A DNA stretch of 53,046 nt from Candidatus Limicola stercorigallinarum (lineage in GTDB: Bacteria > Actinomycetota > Coriobacteriia > Coriobacteriales > Coriobacteriaceae), in assembly GCA_018711625.1 (NCBI GenBank), contig DVID01000028.1, positions 1 to 53,046 on the forward strand, written 5' to 3'. The translations under genes were made by a program, and so were the position numbers. The notes beneath the pieces are model-generated. The model worked only from the letters and a program-made list of their open reading frames with translations, was not told the origin of the DNA and searched no databases. Shown in pieces: positions 1 through 12,636 of this stretch (position 1 is its first letter; each line of letters begins with the position of its first letter).

Positions 1-38
1 CGTTCATCCTGAGCCAGGATCGAACTCTCCGTCCAAGA
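1..38 (-). rRNA. 16S ribosomal RNA, 5' end only
   Basis: Read on the minus strand, the first bases give GAGAGTTCGATCCTGGCTCA, which is the universal 27F region at the start of 16S rRNA. Only the first few tens of bases are inside the window; the rest lies beyond the left edge. The exact mature 5' end cannot be fixed from this; about position 38 is the usual distance upstream of the primer site. The operon runs leftward, away from the rest of the window. Confidence 0.93.
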
Positions 39-600
39 TCATATGCTTGGGCCGTCGAGCCGGCCTGACATCGCTTCCGCTGACCGGATCCATCTGGCCT
101 GTCCTTATCTCGCCTGTCCCTAAAGGAACACGGTTCTTCGATCTCTCAAGGTAGATGGTTCATATTCGATGTCGACGTGTCTCCACGTCGCTCCACGTCT
201 GTCCTCGGTGCGTGCGGGCTCCCAGCCCTGCACGCTCCCTCGCGATATCCGGTTCTCAAGGTACCCGCCGCGGCGCCGGTCGCGCCGGTGCCGTGCGGCA
301 AGGGGATATATTGCCAGACCCCGGCGGCCGCGGGGGCGGGAATCGGGGCCTCCACAATGTGCACACAAATCGGCAGGCTTCTCTTGCGCGTCCTTTTCTT
401 CCTGTCTGCCCACCTTTTGGCATTTGACCAGGCATTTTCATCTCAATCAAGAAGGCTCTTCTCTATGGCGCGCAAATTGCGCTCAATCTGTACATGGTTG
501 CCATTCTTCTCTATAGCGAGTGAATCGCGCGTGAATCCTTCTCAATTCTTACGAGACGGGCACCTTCTCTATCCAATGCTCTGCCCCACATATTCAAAGT
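39..600 (-). promoter_or_regulatory. rRNA operon promoter and leader region
   Basis: About 560 bases without a credible gene lie upstream of the 16S start. On the minus strand the motif ATAGAGAAG occurs at 458-466, 506-514 and 564-572, with a variant (ATAGAGGCGAAG) at 605-616, that is, at intervals of about 44-58 bases. Each copy contains a -10-like hexamer (CATAGA, TATAGA, GATAGA, TATAGA). This suggests a tandem promoter array or repeated leader element for the rRNA operon, as is common for rRNA. Good -35 boxes are not obvious, except TTGAAT 18 bases upstream of GATAGA at 564-572. The inner part (40-440) is GC-rich leader in which no further element is recognised. Confidence 0.5.
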
Positions 601-622
601 ATTGCTTCGCCTCTATAGAACA

Positions 623-652
623 AAAGCGGGCCGCCAGGGGACGACCCGCTTT
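623..652 (-). terminator. Intrinsic terminator of infC-rpmI-rplT
   Basis: An 8-bp inverted repeat, AAAGCGGG (623-630) and CCCGCTTT (645-652), lies about 70 bases downstream of the rplT stop. Read on the minus strand the stem ends in CCCGCTTTTG, a short T-run, as expected for a rho-independent terminator that ends the translation operon before the rRNA promoter region. Confidence 0.75.
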
Positions 653-722
653 ATACAAGCTGTGGTGCTATATGCGTCTGCGCGTTACTTGTTCCTTGAG
701 GACGCGCTTACGTAACGGAGCT

Positions 723-1082
723 TTAGGCCTCGAGCGCCTTCTTGGCGATCGCAGCAAGCTCGTTGAAGGACTCGGTGTCCTCGTAGGCCATCTGCGAGAG
801 AACCTTGCGGTCGAGCTCGATGCCGGCAAGCTTCAGGCCGTGCATGAACTGCGAATAGGAAAGGCCGTTCAGGCGCGCAGCGGCGTTGATACGGGTGATC
901 CAGAGGCTGCGAATCTCGCGCTTCTTGTTGCGACGGTCGCGATACTGATACTGCAGCGAATGCTGGACCTGCTCTTTAGCATGCTTATACGTACGCGAAG
1001 CGGCACCATAGTAACCCTTCGCACGAGCCATTACGGTACGGCGCTTCTTCTTGGCGGAGACTGCTCGCTTAACGCGTGCCAT
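723..1082 (-). CDS. rplT: 50S ribosomal protein L20
   Basis: The 119-residue product is the full usual length of bL20 and begins MARVKRAVSAKKKRRTVMAR, the basic N-terminal extension that threads into 23S rRNA. The family's conserved patch YRDRRNKKREIRSLWITRIN follows at about residues 47-66, and then NGLSYSQFMHGL. L20 is an early assembly protein of the large subunit, and in several bacteria it also represses its own operon by binding the infC-rpmI-rplT leader mRNA. It is the last gene of infC-rpmI-rplT, 47 bases after rpmI, and is followed by a terminator hairpin. The identification is secure. Confidence 0.98.
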   Translation of the reverse strand: MARVKRAVSAKKKRRTVMARAKGYYGAASRTYKHAKEQVQHSLQYQYRDRRNKKREIRSLWITRINAAARLNGLSYSQFMHGLKLAGIELDRKVLSQMAYEDTESFNELAAIAKKALEA

Positions 1083-1129
1083 TTCTCATCAACTCCTTGT
1101 GAGTTCGAACGGATGAATAACAGATCGCG

Positions 1130-1321
1130 TTAGGCAAGACGCGAAACGACCGTCTTGCGGTCGGCGGAGGAAACGACGGTCTCCTGACGGAAGCCACGCT
1201 TACGCTTGGTGGTCTTCTTGGTGAGGATGTGGCTCTTGAACGCCTTGCCGCGAACGAGCTTGCCGGTACCGGTGACGCGGAAGCGCTTCTTGGTGCCGCT
1301 GTGGGACTTCATCTTAGGCAT
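1130..1321 (-). CDS. rpmI: 50S ribosomal protein L35
   Basis: The product has 63 residues and starts [20 protein letters not shown], the diagnostic bL35 N-terminus; it is lysine/arginine-rich throughout, as expected for a small rRNA-binding protein of the large subunit. The start is the ATG at 1321. The frame stays open upstream to 1450, but that stretch overlaps the end of infC and does not look like L35. It lies 28 bases after infC and 47 bases before rplT in the conserved gene order infC-rpmI-rplT. Confidence 0.97.
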   Translation of the reverse strand: MPKMKSHSGTKKRFRVTGTGKLVRGKAFKSHILTKKTTKRKRGFRQETVVSSADRKTVVSRLA

Positions 1322-1349
1322 GAAACTCTCCTTTATTGCTTCTCTGAAC

Positions 1350-1904
1350 CTACTTCTCGTCGCTCTTAGCTGCCTTCTCATCGAAGGCTCCCTTGATGGG
1401 CGCGAGCAGCATGAGCATATTTCGACCTTCCAGCTTCGGGGCCGACTCAACCGTAGCGTACGGCTTCAAATCGTCGGCGAGACGCTCGAGCACGTTCAGA
1501 CCCTGCTCCGGATGTGCCATCTCGCGGCCACGGAACATGATGGTGATCTTCACCCGAGCGCCCTTTTTCAGGAAGCGCAGAACGTGGCCCTTCTTGGTCT
1601 CGTAATCGCCCACGTCGATCTTGGGACGGAACTTCATCTCCTTGACCTCGACGCGAGACTGGTTCTTACGAGCCGCCTTGGCTTTCATGGCCTGCTGGTA
1701 CTTGTACTTACCATAGTCCATGACCCTGCAGACCGGAGGATCCGCATTGGGCGCAATCTCGACGAGGTCGAGACCCTGCTCATCAGCGACACGCTGCGCA
1801 TCGCGGATGCCGAAGAGGCCCAGCTGGGAGCCGTCGACACCAATCAGGCGACACCTGCTTGCGGTGATCTCGTCGTTGATACGCGTGTCATCGTGCTTAG
1901 CTAT
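1350..1904 (-). CDS. infC: Translation initiation factor IF-3, probable ATA start
   Basis: The product binds the 30S subunit, blocks premature 50S joining and proofreads start-codon pairing. The sequence shows the N-domain signature [20 protein letters not shown], the linker region [19 protein letters not shown] and the C-domain with [14 protein letters not shown]. No ATG sits at the expected place. A strong Shine-Dalgarno (GGGAGGT) on the minus strand is followed, with about 8 bases spacing, by ATA-GCT-AAG-CAC-GAT-GAC, which gives a 184-residue protein of normal IF-3 length. The frame extends to a GTG at 1958, but that start would lie inside a hairpin (1929-1957) and has no ribosome site. 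IF-3 genes are known for rare start codons (ATT in E. coli) that let IF-3 repress its own translation; ATA here fits that logic. The family call is certain, the start is strongly inferred. Confidence 0.95.
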   Translation of the reverse strand: MAKHDDTRINDEITASRCRLIGVDGSQLGLFGIRDAQRVADEQGLDLVEIAPNADPPVCRVMDYGKYKYQQAMKAKAARKNQSRVEVKEMKFRPKIDVGDYETKKGHVLRFLKKGARVKITIMFRGREMAHPEQGLNVLERLADDLKPYATVESAPKLEGRNMLMLLAPIKGAFDEKAAKSDEK

Positions 1905-1928
1905 TTTTCTTACCTCCCTCAAATGAAA

Positions 1929-1957
1929 TGACCCGGAGCCAGGAGGCATCCGGGTCA
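1929..1957 (-). promoter_or_regulatory. Leader hairpin (attenuator-like) before infC
   Basis: A 9-bp inverted repeat, TGACCCGGA (1929-1937) and TCCGGGTCA (1949-1957), with an extra inner GCC/GGC pairing, lies immediately upstream of the infC ribosome site. On the minus strand the stem is followed by TTTCATTTG and then the Shine-Dalgarno. This could be a transcription attenuator, a terminator read through under some conditions, or part of an L20/IF-3 control structure. Confidence 0.5.
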
Positions 1958-2187
1958 CATACGCACATCACACAAACGTAAACGCTTGCATCATCTGTGT
2001 TGTAGAACCAGACAGCTACCTCAAGGCGCCGAAAGGTGGGGGCATATGCCCCGCTTCGTAAAGACATCGCCGAGCGATGCGTGCCACATAGTAGCACAGC
2101 GTGCCGTCTCTCCTCACACCATCAAGCAATCTTCACGGAGAAGGTTGCTCATAGGAACAAAGATGCCCCCAGCAGGCATGATAATGA
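1958..2187 (-). promoter_or_regulatory. infC operon upstream region
   Basis: About 230 non-coding bases lie between tRNA-Leu and the infC leader hairpin. On the minus strand a -10-like TACTAT lies at 2088-2093, without a convincing -35. A perfect 14-bp palindrome GGGGCATATGCCCC is at 2039-2052 and a small hairpin with arms CATCGC/GCGATG lies just upstream. A structured leader is likely, but no known riboswitch class is recognised. Confidence 0.4.
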
Positions 2188-2274
2188 TGGTGCCCGAGGT
2201 GAGACTCGAACTCACACGTTGTTGCCAACGGCAGATTTTGAGTCTGCTGCGTCTGCCAATTCCGCCACTCGGGC
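2188..2274 (-). tRNA. tRNA-Leu (anticodon CAA)
   Basis: On the minus strand the sequence folds as a class II tRNA: acceptor GCCCGAG pairs with CTCGGGC, followed by discriminator A and a genomically encoded CCA at 2188-2190. The D-arm contains GGCGGAATTGG, the anticodon stem GCAGA/TCTGC encloses the loop CTCAAAA (anticodon CAA), a variable arm is present, and the T-arm reads GAGTTCGAGTCTC. The long variable arm and the CAA anticodon identify a leucine tRNA reading UUG. Confidence 0.96.
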
Positions 2275-2307
2275 ACGGCACGGGGTACATGGTAGCATAT
2301 GCCGCGG

Positions 2308-3741
2308 CTATTGCAGCGCACGGATTTCAACGAGCTCGATGGTGCGGCGCGTTTCGTTATCGTCGCAGCCGCGCCCTGCAACGCTTGCCTCCCCCATCTG
2401 ATTATCAAACGGATCCCAGCGCACGCCATCACACGGTGGCGTCAGCTCGGCCTCAAAGCGGCTGTTGGCAACCATGCGCCAGGGATCAAGGTTGCCGAAG
2501 TAGTGCTGCCGACGCTTCTCCTCGCCCAGCCGGCGCGCGGATGAGCCAAAGGAGCAGTCTGCCCAGCGCCATCCCAAGCCATCGACATAGAACTGTGCCC
2601 AGTCATGCGGACCCACGTAATCGGGCGAAACGTAGAGACCGCTCTGCCAGCGAGCTGGAATGCCCGCACACCGGCACATGGTGATAAACGTAAGGGCAAA
2701 TACCCCGCAGTCGCCACGGCGCGATTTGAGACACGAGTCTGCAATGGCATCGAGTTGCGCATATGCCGGCTGGAAGCGGTAATCAACCGTGCCGGTGATG
2801 AACTCGTAGATAGCACGTGCGCGCTCAAGCGGAGTGGTGGCCTGAGCAACAACCTGCTCGGTCACCGCGCGCACATAGGGCGTAAACATGATGTGAGGAG
2901 CATCTTCAGCTAGATCATCTGCATCAAACGAGGCGGCACCGGACGCTTCGTCGCACGCCGCCGCTCCAGCCGAGCTCAGATCGAAATATGTTGCCGAACT
3001 GCGGTAGCGATAGGTAACTGAGAACTTTCGCTTCTCGCTCGAAGACCAAAATGCCGTTCGAGCCAAAGCCGTCTCAGGAGCTATCTCCACGCCCGGCGTA
3101 GCCTCAAGCACCTCGATGGCACTCTGCTGAGCGCATGCCGCAGGAAGCGGCAACCACGCATGCACCACTTCGCCCGGAAGCGCTCCGGGCACCTCGATGG
3201 TTGCACGGAGCGTTATATCGTATGCTGCCGTGCCGGTCTTGTGCATCTGCTCCAGCATTGCATCGCGCGCTGCGGTGTCGTCGGGTGCATCGGGCAGCAA
3301 GCCAGGCACCTCGTTGGGGTACTTACGCAGCGAGTCGAGGAAGTTGTCCAGGAAGCGCTGCTCACCTTCCACATACCGCCAATCGATGCGATTGCGCGCT
3401 ATCAGCTCATCGAGCATATCCTCGGTAAAGCTTGGCCATTCGGCCCGGATGAGCGAGAGTGCCTGGGCACGAGTTACGCAAAACTGCCGCGCGAGGCGCC
3501 CCATGCGGTGCCGCTCAGCACGCAAACAGGCAGCAAACGCTGGCTCAGGGTCGCTTGCGAGCGCACGGTCACAGGCAGCGCACGCCTCCTTAAGCCTGCC
3601 CGCCGCTTTAAGGCGCGCAATCTCGGGCGGCAGCCCCTGGGCAAGATGCCGATAGTCGTCGTTCGTAACAACGTCGGTGCAGCCCACCGGGCCAGCCATA
3701 ACCAGCTCGTCCGCCGCCGGATACTCCGTCTTAACCTCCAT
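2308..3741 (-). CDS. Transglutaminase-like superfamily protein
   Basis: This is a 477-residue protein with a C-terminal transglutaminase-like (papain-fold) domain. The Cys-His-Asp triad is visible: C345 in RRGDCGVFAL, H379 in VGPHDWAQF and D395 in RWADCSFG. The N-terminal 300 residues hold a helical region (30-160) and a beta-rich region (175-255) typical of the Tgm-core N-terminal extension. There is no signal peptide, so it is probably cytoplasmic. Members of this superfamily act as peptidases or amidases as often as cross-linkers, so the substrate is unknown. The ATG at 3741 follows an AAGGGGG ribosome site. It is a single gene, transcribed toward tRNA-Leu. Confidence 0.85.
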   Translation of the reverse strand: MEVKTEYPAADELVMAGPVGCTDVVTNDDYRHLAQGLPPEIARLKAAGRLKEACAACDRALASDPEPAFAACLRAERHRMGRLARQFCVTRAQALSLIRAEWPSFTEDMLDELIARNRIDWRYVEGEQRFLDNFLDSLRKYPNEVPGLLPDAPDDTAARDAMLEQMHKTGTAAYDITLRATIEVPGALPGEVVHAWLPLPAACAQQSAIEVLEATPGVEIAPETALARTAFWSSSEKRKFSVTYRYRSSATYFDLSSAGAAACDEASGAASFDADDLAEDAPHIMFTPYVRAVTEQVVAQATTPLERARAIYEFITGTVDYRFQPAYAQLDAIADSCLKSRRGDCGVFALTFITMCRCAGIPARWQSGLYVSPDYVGPHDWAQFYVDGLGWRWADCSFGSSARRLGEEKRRQHYFGNLDPWRMVANSRFEAELTPPCDGVRWDPFDNQMGEASVAGRGCDDNETRRTIELVEIRALQ

Positions 3742-3858
3742 AGAAGCGTCCCCCTTCTCTCATTGCCACTCTCGATTTACCATGGGAACAGGCACAGATG
3801 GCGCATGCCACATGTCCCGCCCTGTGTGCCAGTCCCCATAGCAAATCGCCAAAACGCC

Positions 3859-3940
3859 GGAATCCCCCGGGAGGATACCGCGCGCATATCCCGCAGGCAC
3901 TAGGCCGAGGACATCCGCATGGGAACTCCCGGGGGATTCC
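3859..3940. terminator. Long inverted repeat downstream of fba
   Basis: Two perfect 15-bp arms, GGAATCCCCCGGGAG (3859-3873) and its complement CTCCCGGGGGATTCC (3926-3940), are separated by 52 bases. They lie about 22 bases beyond the fba stop. The arms are very GC-rich and could end or protect the fba transcript, but the large loop and missing T-run are atypical of a simple terminator. Confidence 0.45.
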
Positions 3941-3962
3941 AGGTGGAAGTTTCAGTCAGGCC

Positions 3963-4829
3963 TTACGCCTTGTTGACGGAGCCAAACTCCTCCATGAGCT
4001 CCTTGGTGCGCTGCACGATGGCGTCGCGGCCGGGCTTGAGGAGCTTGCGGGGATCGTAGCCCTTGCCCTGCTGATCCTTGCCAGCCTCGATGTAGGAACG
4101 CGTGCCAGCAGCAAAAGCAAGCTGGAGGTCGGTGTTCACGTTAATCTTGGCAACGCCCATGGAGATGGCCTTCTGAATCTGATCCACCGGGATGCCGGTG
4201 CCACCATGCAGAACGAGCGGAAGGTCGCCCACCTCAGCCTTGATCTCGGCCAGGCGGTCGAAGGAAAGGCCAGCCCAGTCGGCCGGATACACGCCGTGGA
4301 TGTTGCCAATGCCGCAAGCAAGGAAGTCAACGCCCAGGTCGGCAATCTGCTTGCACTCAGCCGGGTCGGCGAGCTCGCCGTTGGAGGCAACGCCGTCCTC
4401 GACGCCGCCGATGCCGCCTACCTCGGCCTCGATGGAGAGACCCTTGGAATGGGCGAGCTCCACGAGCTCCTTGGTGCGGTCGAGGTTGATCTGGAAGGTC
4501 TCCTCGTGGGAGCCGTCGTACATGATGGAGGTGAAGCCAGCCTCGATGCACTTGAAGCAGTCCTCATACGAACCGTGGTCGAGGTGCAGAGCAACGGGAA
4601 CCGTGATGTTCAGGGCCTCGACAGCGGCCTTGACCATATCGGCGCAAACCTTGTAGCTGCCCATCCACTTGGCAGCACCGCCGGTGCACTGCATGATGAG
4701 CGGGCTCTGGGCCTCCTCGGCGGCCTGCAGGATGGCAAGCGTCCACTCGAGGTTGTTGGTGTTGAAGGCGCCGAGCGCGTAGTGGCCGGCCTCAGCCTTC
4801 TTGAGCATCTCTGCTGCGTTAACGAGCAT
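3963..4829 (-). CDS. fba: Class II fructose-1,6-bisphosphate aldolase
   Basis: This zinc-dependent enzyme of glycolysis and gluconeogenesis interconverts fructose-1,6-bisphosphate with DHAP and glyceraldehyde-3-phosphate. The 288-residue length fits the class IIB type. Visible features are the catalytic/metal pair D84 and H85 in VALHLDHGSYEDC, the glycine-rich GGIGGVEDG, the metal-site histidines in GNIHGVYP and VLHGGTGIP, and the phosphate-binding NVNTDLQLAF. The ATG at 4829 follows GGGAGG. The gene is monocistronic with its own upstream region (4830-5012). Related tagatose-bisphosphate aldolases look similar, so substrate specificity is slightly uncertain; with no galactitol or tagatose genes nearby, the glycolytic role is preferred. 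Confidence 0.92.
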   Translation of the reverse strand: MLVNAAEMLKKAEAGHYALGAFNTNNLEWTLAILQAAEEAQSPLIMQCTGGAAKWMGSYKVCADMVKAAVEALNITVPVALHLDHGSYEDCFKCIEAGFTSIMYDGSHEETFQINLDRTKELVELAHSKGLSIEAEVGGIGGVEDGVASNGELADPAECKQIADLGVDFLACGIGNIHGVYPADWAGLSFDRLAEIKAEVGDLPLVLHGGTGIPVDQIQKAISMGVAKINVNTDLQLAFAAGTRSYIEAGKDQQGKGYDPRKLLKPGRDAIVQRTKELMEEFGSVNKA

Positions 4830-5012
4830 GTAGAACCTCCCAAAACAAGGTGTCCAGTGACTTCATAAGTGTACCACGCCAGCACGGGCGAGCAGCGATT
4901 CCTTGCCGGCTCCGCACCATGTGATTTGCGTCTCGAAACATCCCCTGGTGAGTACATGCGGCCGCCATGGGCGCGGCGCGGGTATCCTAGTTATCGCGAC
5001 CCCATGGCCCTC

Positions 5013-5036
5013 CTCTGCCGGCGCCCGCCGGCAGAG
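5013..5036 (-). terminator. Hairpin downstream of the AEC permease
   Basis: An 11-bp perfect inverted repeat, CTCTGCCGGCG (5013-5023) and CGCCGGCAGAG (5026-5036), lies 45 bases past the permease stop. There is no T-tract. It probably ends the permease transcript upstream of the fba promoter region. Confidence 0.5.
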
Positions 5037-5080
5037 CCCGAGAGGCACCCCGCCAGCCCCACCGGAACATGCACATGCCG

Positions 5081-6001
5081 CTATATGACCGCCAGCGCCA
5101 AGCCCAAGACGAGCGGCATGCTCACCATGCTTAAGAGCGTGGTGAATGCGACGAGCCCCACGCCCAACTCGGAGTCTTTACCATATTTCTTGGCGAACAC
5201 CGCTGTGAGCGCCGCCGCGGGAGCGGCGATGGCGATGATCACCGTAAGGCGGACGTCTGCCGCCACCGTGGGAAAAAGCAGCATGAACCCGACGGTGGCG
5301 AGCGGTATCACCACGAGCCTCAAGAAACTCACCTGGTACATGCGCGGCTGCACGATGAGCCTCTGAAAATCAACCTGGCCCAAATAGGTGCCCAGCACAA
5401 GCATCACCAGGCCGGTGTTGACATCGCCGAGACTCTCGATGGCCATGGTGACGGGCTCGGGGAACCGAAACCCAGTCAAGAAGCAGGCGAGGCCTATGAA
5501 AAGCGAGAAGATCGCAGGGTTGAGCAGGATGTTCTTAACCGAGACCTGGCTCTTGTCACCCGAGATCTGCAGCACGCCATATGTCCACACGAGAATGGTG
5601 GACGCCAGGTTGGAGGCGGTGAGCTGGAACACCATCTCGGGGCCAAGCACGCTTCTCACCAGCGGAATGCCGATGAAGCCGCAGTTGGAGAACACCACCC
5701 CGTAGCGCGCGAGCCCGCTTTCGGGCTTGCGGAACACCCCGTGCGCGAGCGCGATGGACGCGAGCATGATGATGAATGTCACCAAAAAGCAGAACAGAGC
5801 GTTGACGAGCACTTCGGGCTCGAACGCCACGAAAAGCGATTGCACGGTGAGGCAGGGCGTCGATACGTAAATGACCACATCGGCCATCTGCGAAGCTCCC
5901 CTCGCATCGATCCACTTGGCCTTATATAGCACCAAGCCCAAGATCATAACGATGAACATCATGATGATCTGATTGATGAGCACGATGGTTGATTCGCTCA
6001 C
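5081..6001 (-). CDS. AEC family (auxin efflux carrier-like) permease
   Basis: This is a 306-residue integral membrane protein with about ten hydrophobic segments arranged as two five-helix halves, for example 8-27, 63-90, 122-145, 164-180 and a final helix near the C-terminus. The central FSNCGFIGIPLVRSVLG matches the family's conserved N-x-x-F-[ML]-G-x-P motif around helix 4. Bacterial AEC members include malate and other organic-acid permeases; the substrate here cannot be told. The start is a GTG at 6001 preceded by GGGAAGG. It lies just downstream of the beta-glucoside operon on the same strand but behind a hairpin, so it is probably separate. Confidence 0.85.
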   Translation of the reverse strand: MSESTIVLINQIIMMFIVMILGLVLYKAKWIDARGASQMADVVIYVSTPCLTVQSLFVAFEPEVLVNALFCFLVTFIIMLASIALAHGVFRKPESGLARYGVVFSNCGFIGIPLVRSVLGPEMVFQLTASNLASTILVWTYGVLQISGDKSQVSVKNILLNPAIFSLFIGLACFLTGFRFPEPVTMAIESLGDVNTGLVMLVLGTYLGQVDFQRLIVQPRMYQVSFLRLVVIPLATVGFMLLFPTVAADVRLTVIIAIAAPAAALTAVFAKKYGKDSELGVGLVAFTTLLSMVSMPLVLGLALAVI

Positions 6002-6042
6002 TGCCTTGCCTTCCCGTTCTCGTCTACCCTTCCCCCACAGCC

Positions 6043-6073
6043 GCGCCCGGCATCAATCACAGACGCCGGGCGC
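6043..6073 (-). terminator. Terminator hairpin of the beta-glucoside operon
   Basis: GCGCCCGGC (6043-6051) pairs perfectly with GCCGGGCGC (6065-6073), 14 bases past the stop of the last glucosidase gene. No T-run follows on the minus strand. The position suggests the 3' end of the seven-gene operon. Confidence 0.55.
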
Positions 6074-6087
6074 AGGAGTTTTTGGCT

Positions 6088-9169
<3,082 letters not shown>

Positions 9170-9253
9170 TCAGAGTTAGAGCTGGCGAGGAGCAGGTGCG
9201 CCCGTCCGCGGGAGCCATGCACGGTGGTGGAGGTGCACGGCACCCCTTGGGTG

Positions 9254-10786
<1,533 letters not shown>

Positions 10787-10838
10787 TTATGCCAACAGGG
10801 ATATGTGTGGAAACGTGCAGCGTCTGATTTGCGCGGGC

Positions 10839-12137
10839 CTACGCGGCAGCGGCAGCCTGCTCTTTATCCCACTGACGGTTGGCAACCATGACAAACGGAA
10901 TCCAGACAAGGGTGCCCACGACGAGCATGATGACCTGGATCACAGCACCCTGCCAACCGTGACCGACAATCGCGTTCAGGATAATCGGGATACCGAAAGG
11001 CACGTCGACTGTGTTGCAGGGCATGAAGCCAACGTTCGTCGCGAAAAGCGCGATGGCGGTCATGATCGGGCTGCAGAACAGGAACGGAATAGCGAAGGTC
11101 GGGTTGAGAACCAGCGGATAACCGAAGACGACGGGCTCGGAGATGCCGCAGATGCCCGGGAGCAGCGCGAGCTTGGCGATGGCGCGGTGGTCATCACGCT
11201 TGGAGAAGATGAACGTTGCGAAGATGAGGCAGAGCGTGCCTCCGGCGCCACCGACGGTGGCGAAGGCGCACCAGAAGCCCATGGTGAAGACCTGGTCGGG
11301 AGCCGCACCGGCGGCAGCAGCAGCGGTGTTGGCGGCGATGGCGGCCGCGAACATGGCGTTGCGGATCGGGGTGATCATGAGGCCGCCGTGGATGCCGAGG
11401 ACCCAGAAGAGGTTCGACACGAAGACCATGGCCAGCACGCCCATCGGCGAGTTGAAGATGACCTCGAGCGGGGCCTGGAGCACGTCGTAGATCCAGTTGT
11501 TGATGTAGTCACCCGTGGCGAGGTGGAACACCACGCCGAAGATGGAGGACACAGCCAGGGTGATGAACACCGGGATCATGATGTTGAAGGAGCCGGCGAT
11601 GCCCGCGGGCACGCTCGGCGGCATCTTGATCTTGATGGCGTCGATGGAGGTCAGCCAGATGAAGAACGAGCCGAAGATAAGCGCGGTGAGCATGCCGATG
11701 AAGAGGCCCTGGGCACCAAAGATGGTGTTATCCATAGCTGCGATGGCAGACTCAAGACCCTCGACGCTCACGCTGGAGGGAACCATCGAGATGAAGGCGG
11801 CTACAGCCACGACGCCCGTGGCGTGCTCGGGGCCGCCCTTCTGCTTGGCGAGGTTCATGGCGATCAGGAACACGATGGGGATCGTCATGAACGACATGGT
11901 GCAGAAGTTGATGGCCGTGAAGGCCGGATCCAGGGCGGCGAGCTGCGGGATCCAAATACCCAGACCCGTCGTGGTGGAGGAGATGAGGGTCTTGAGCAGG
12001 GTGCCCATGGAGCCGATGATGATAAAGGGCATGAACGCCGTGAAGGCATCCTTGATGGCCGTCAGGTATTTGTTGTCACCGATAACTTCGGAGACGGTCA
12101 TCATGGTGTCTTCGAATTTTTCGCCAAATGAAGCCAT
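10839..12137 (-). CDS. PTS lactose/cellobiose family IIC permease
   Basis: This 432-residue membrane protein is the sugar-translocating EIIC of a lactose/cellobiose PTS. It has about ten hydrophobic segments, the starting MASFGEKFEDTMMTVSEVIG, the conserved region NLFWVLGIHGGLMITPIRN and the GISEPVVFGYPLVLNP segment that holds the substrate-binding glutamate of the family. Length and order match CelB/ChbC types. It works with the IIB and IIA proteins just upstream. Diacetylchitobiose, cellobiose, lactose and aryl-beta-glucosides are all possible; the three 6-phospho-beta-glucosidases favour cellobiose or plant beta-glucosides. Confidence 0.93.
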   Translation of the reverse strand: MASFGEKFEDTMMTVSEVIGDNKYLTAIKDAFTAFMPFIIIGSMGTLLKTLISSTTTGLGIWIPQLAALDPAFTAINFCTMSFMTIPIVFLIAMNLAKQKGGPEHATGVVAVAAFISMVPSSVSVEGLESAIAAMDNTIFGAQGLFIGMLTALIFGSFFIWLTSIDAIKIKMPPSVPAGIAGSFNIMIPVFITLAVSSIFGVVFHLATGDYINNWIYDVLQAPLEVIFNSPMGVLAMVFVSNLFWVLGIHGGLMITPIRNAMFAAAIAANTAAAAAGAAPDQVFTMGFWCAFATVGGAGGTLCLIFATFIFSKRDDHRAIAKLALLPGICGISEPVVFGYPLVLNPTFAIPFLFCSPIMTAIALFATNVGFMPCNTVDVPFGIPIILNAIVGHGWQGAVIQVIMLVVGTLVWIPFVMVANRQWDKEQAAAAA

Positions 12138-12176
12138 GTCAACCTCCTTGAGGGTATAGTGAACGCGAGTTTATAC

Positions 12177-12266
12177 ATGGGACGGAACAACCCATGTTCC
12201 ACATCGTGCCTTGGCGTATCCACGATGCGGCGACTTGCGATGAGGCGTCTTGCAGGGCGCCTCATC
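12177..12266 (-). repeat. Cluster of three hairpins between IIB and IIC
   Basis: Three successive inverted repeats fill the 142-base gap: CATGGG/CCCATG (about 12177-12196), CATCGTG/CACGATG (about 12202-12227) and GATGAGGCG/CGCCTCATC (12239-12266). None has a T-run. They probably shape mRNA stability or differential expression of the small IIA/IIB genes against IIC. Confidence 0.55.
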
Positions 12267-12279
12267 ACGTAAACGCACC

Positions 12280-12591
12280 TTACTTATGGAAATCGGCGTA
12301 GAGGTCCTCGGCCTGCTTCAAGACGGCCGGACCGTTGCAGCTGCCGTACGCCGTGGGCTCGATGACAGCAACAGGGGCGGTGCCGTTGACCGTCTTGGTG
12401 AGCTTGCGCTGCAGATGGCGGACCTGCGGACCCAGCAGCAGAACGTCGAACTGACCGATCTCGTTGGCGACTTCGCCCTGCTCGACGGCCCAGATCTTGT
12501 AGTCCTTGCCCTGTTCCTTGGCAGCCTCCTCCATCTTGCTCACCACGAGCGAGGTGCTCATGCCTGCGCAGCAGCAGAGAAGAATGTTCAT
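12280..12591 (-). CDS. PTS lactose/cellobiose family IIB
   Basis: The 103-residue cytoplasmic EIIB passes phosphate from IIA to the incoming sugar through a cysteine. The N-terminal P-loop-like [20 protein letters not shown] shows the active-site Cys8 followed by the family's AGMSTS. Its length matches stand-alone CelA/ChbB proteins. The run of three cysteines before the motif is unusual, since most members have one. It lies 45 bases after the IIA gene. Confidence 0.93.
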   Translation of the reverse strand: MNILLCCCAGMSTSLVVSKMEEAAKEQGKDYKIWAVEQGEVANEIGQFDVLLLGPQVRHLQRKLTKTVNGTAPVAVIEPTAYGSCNGPAVLKQAEDLYADFHK

Positions 12592-12636
12592 AACCTACTC
12601 CTTTCCTCGGGCGCCCTACTGCGCCATTTGGTTGAA

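Noticed and set aside
1905-1958. GTG at 1958 as the infC start
   Set aside because: It would be buried in the 1929-1957 hairpin and has no Shine-Dalgarno, whereas ATA at 1904 has both good spacing and gives normal IF-3 length.
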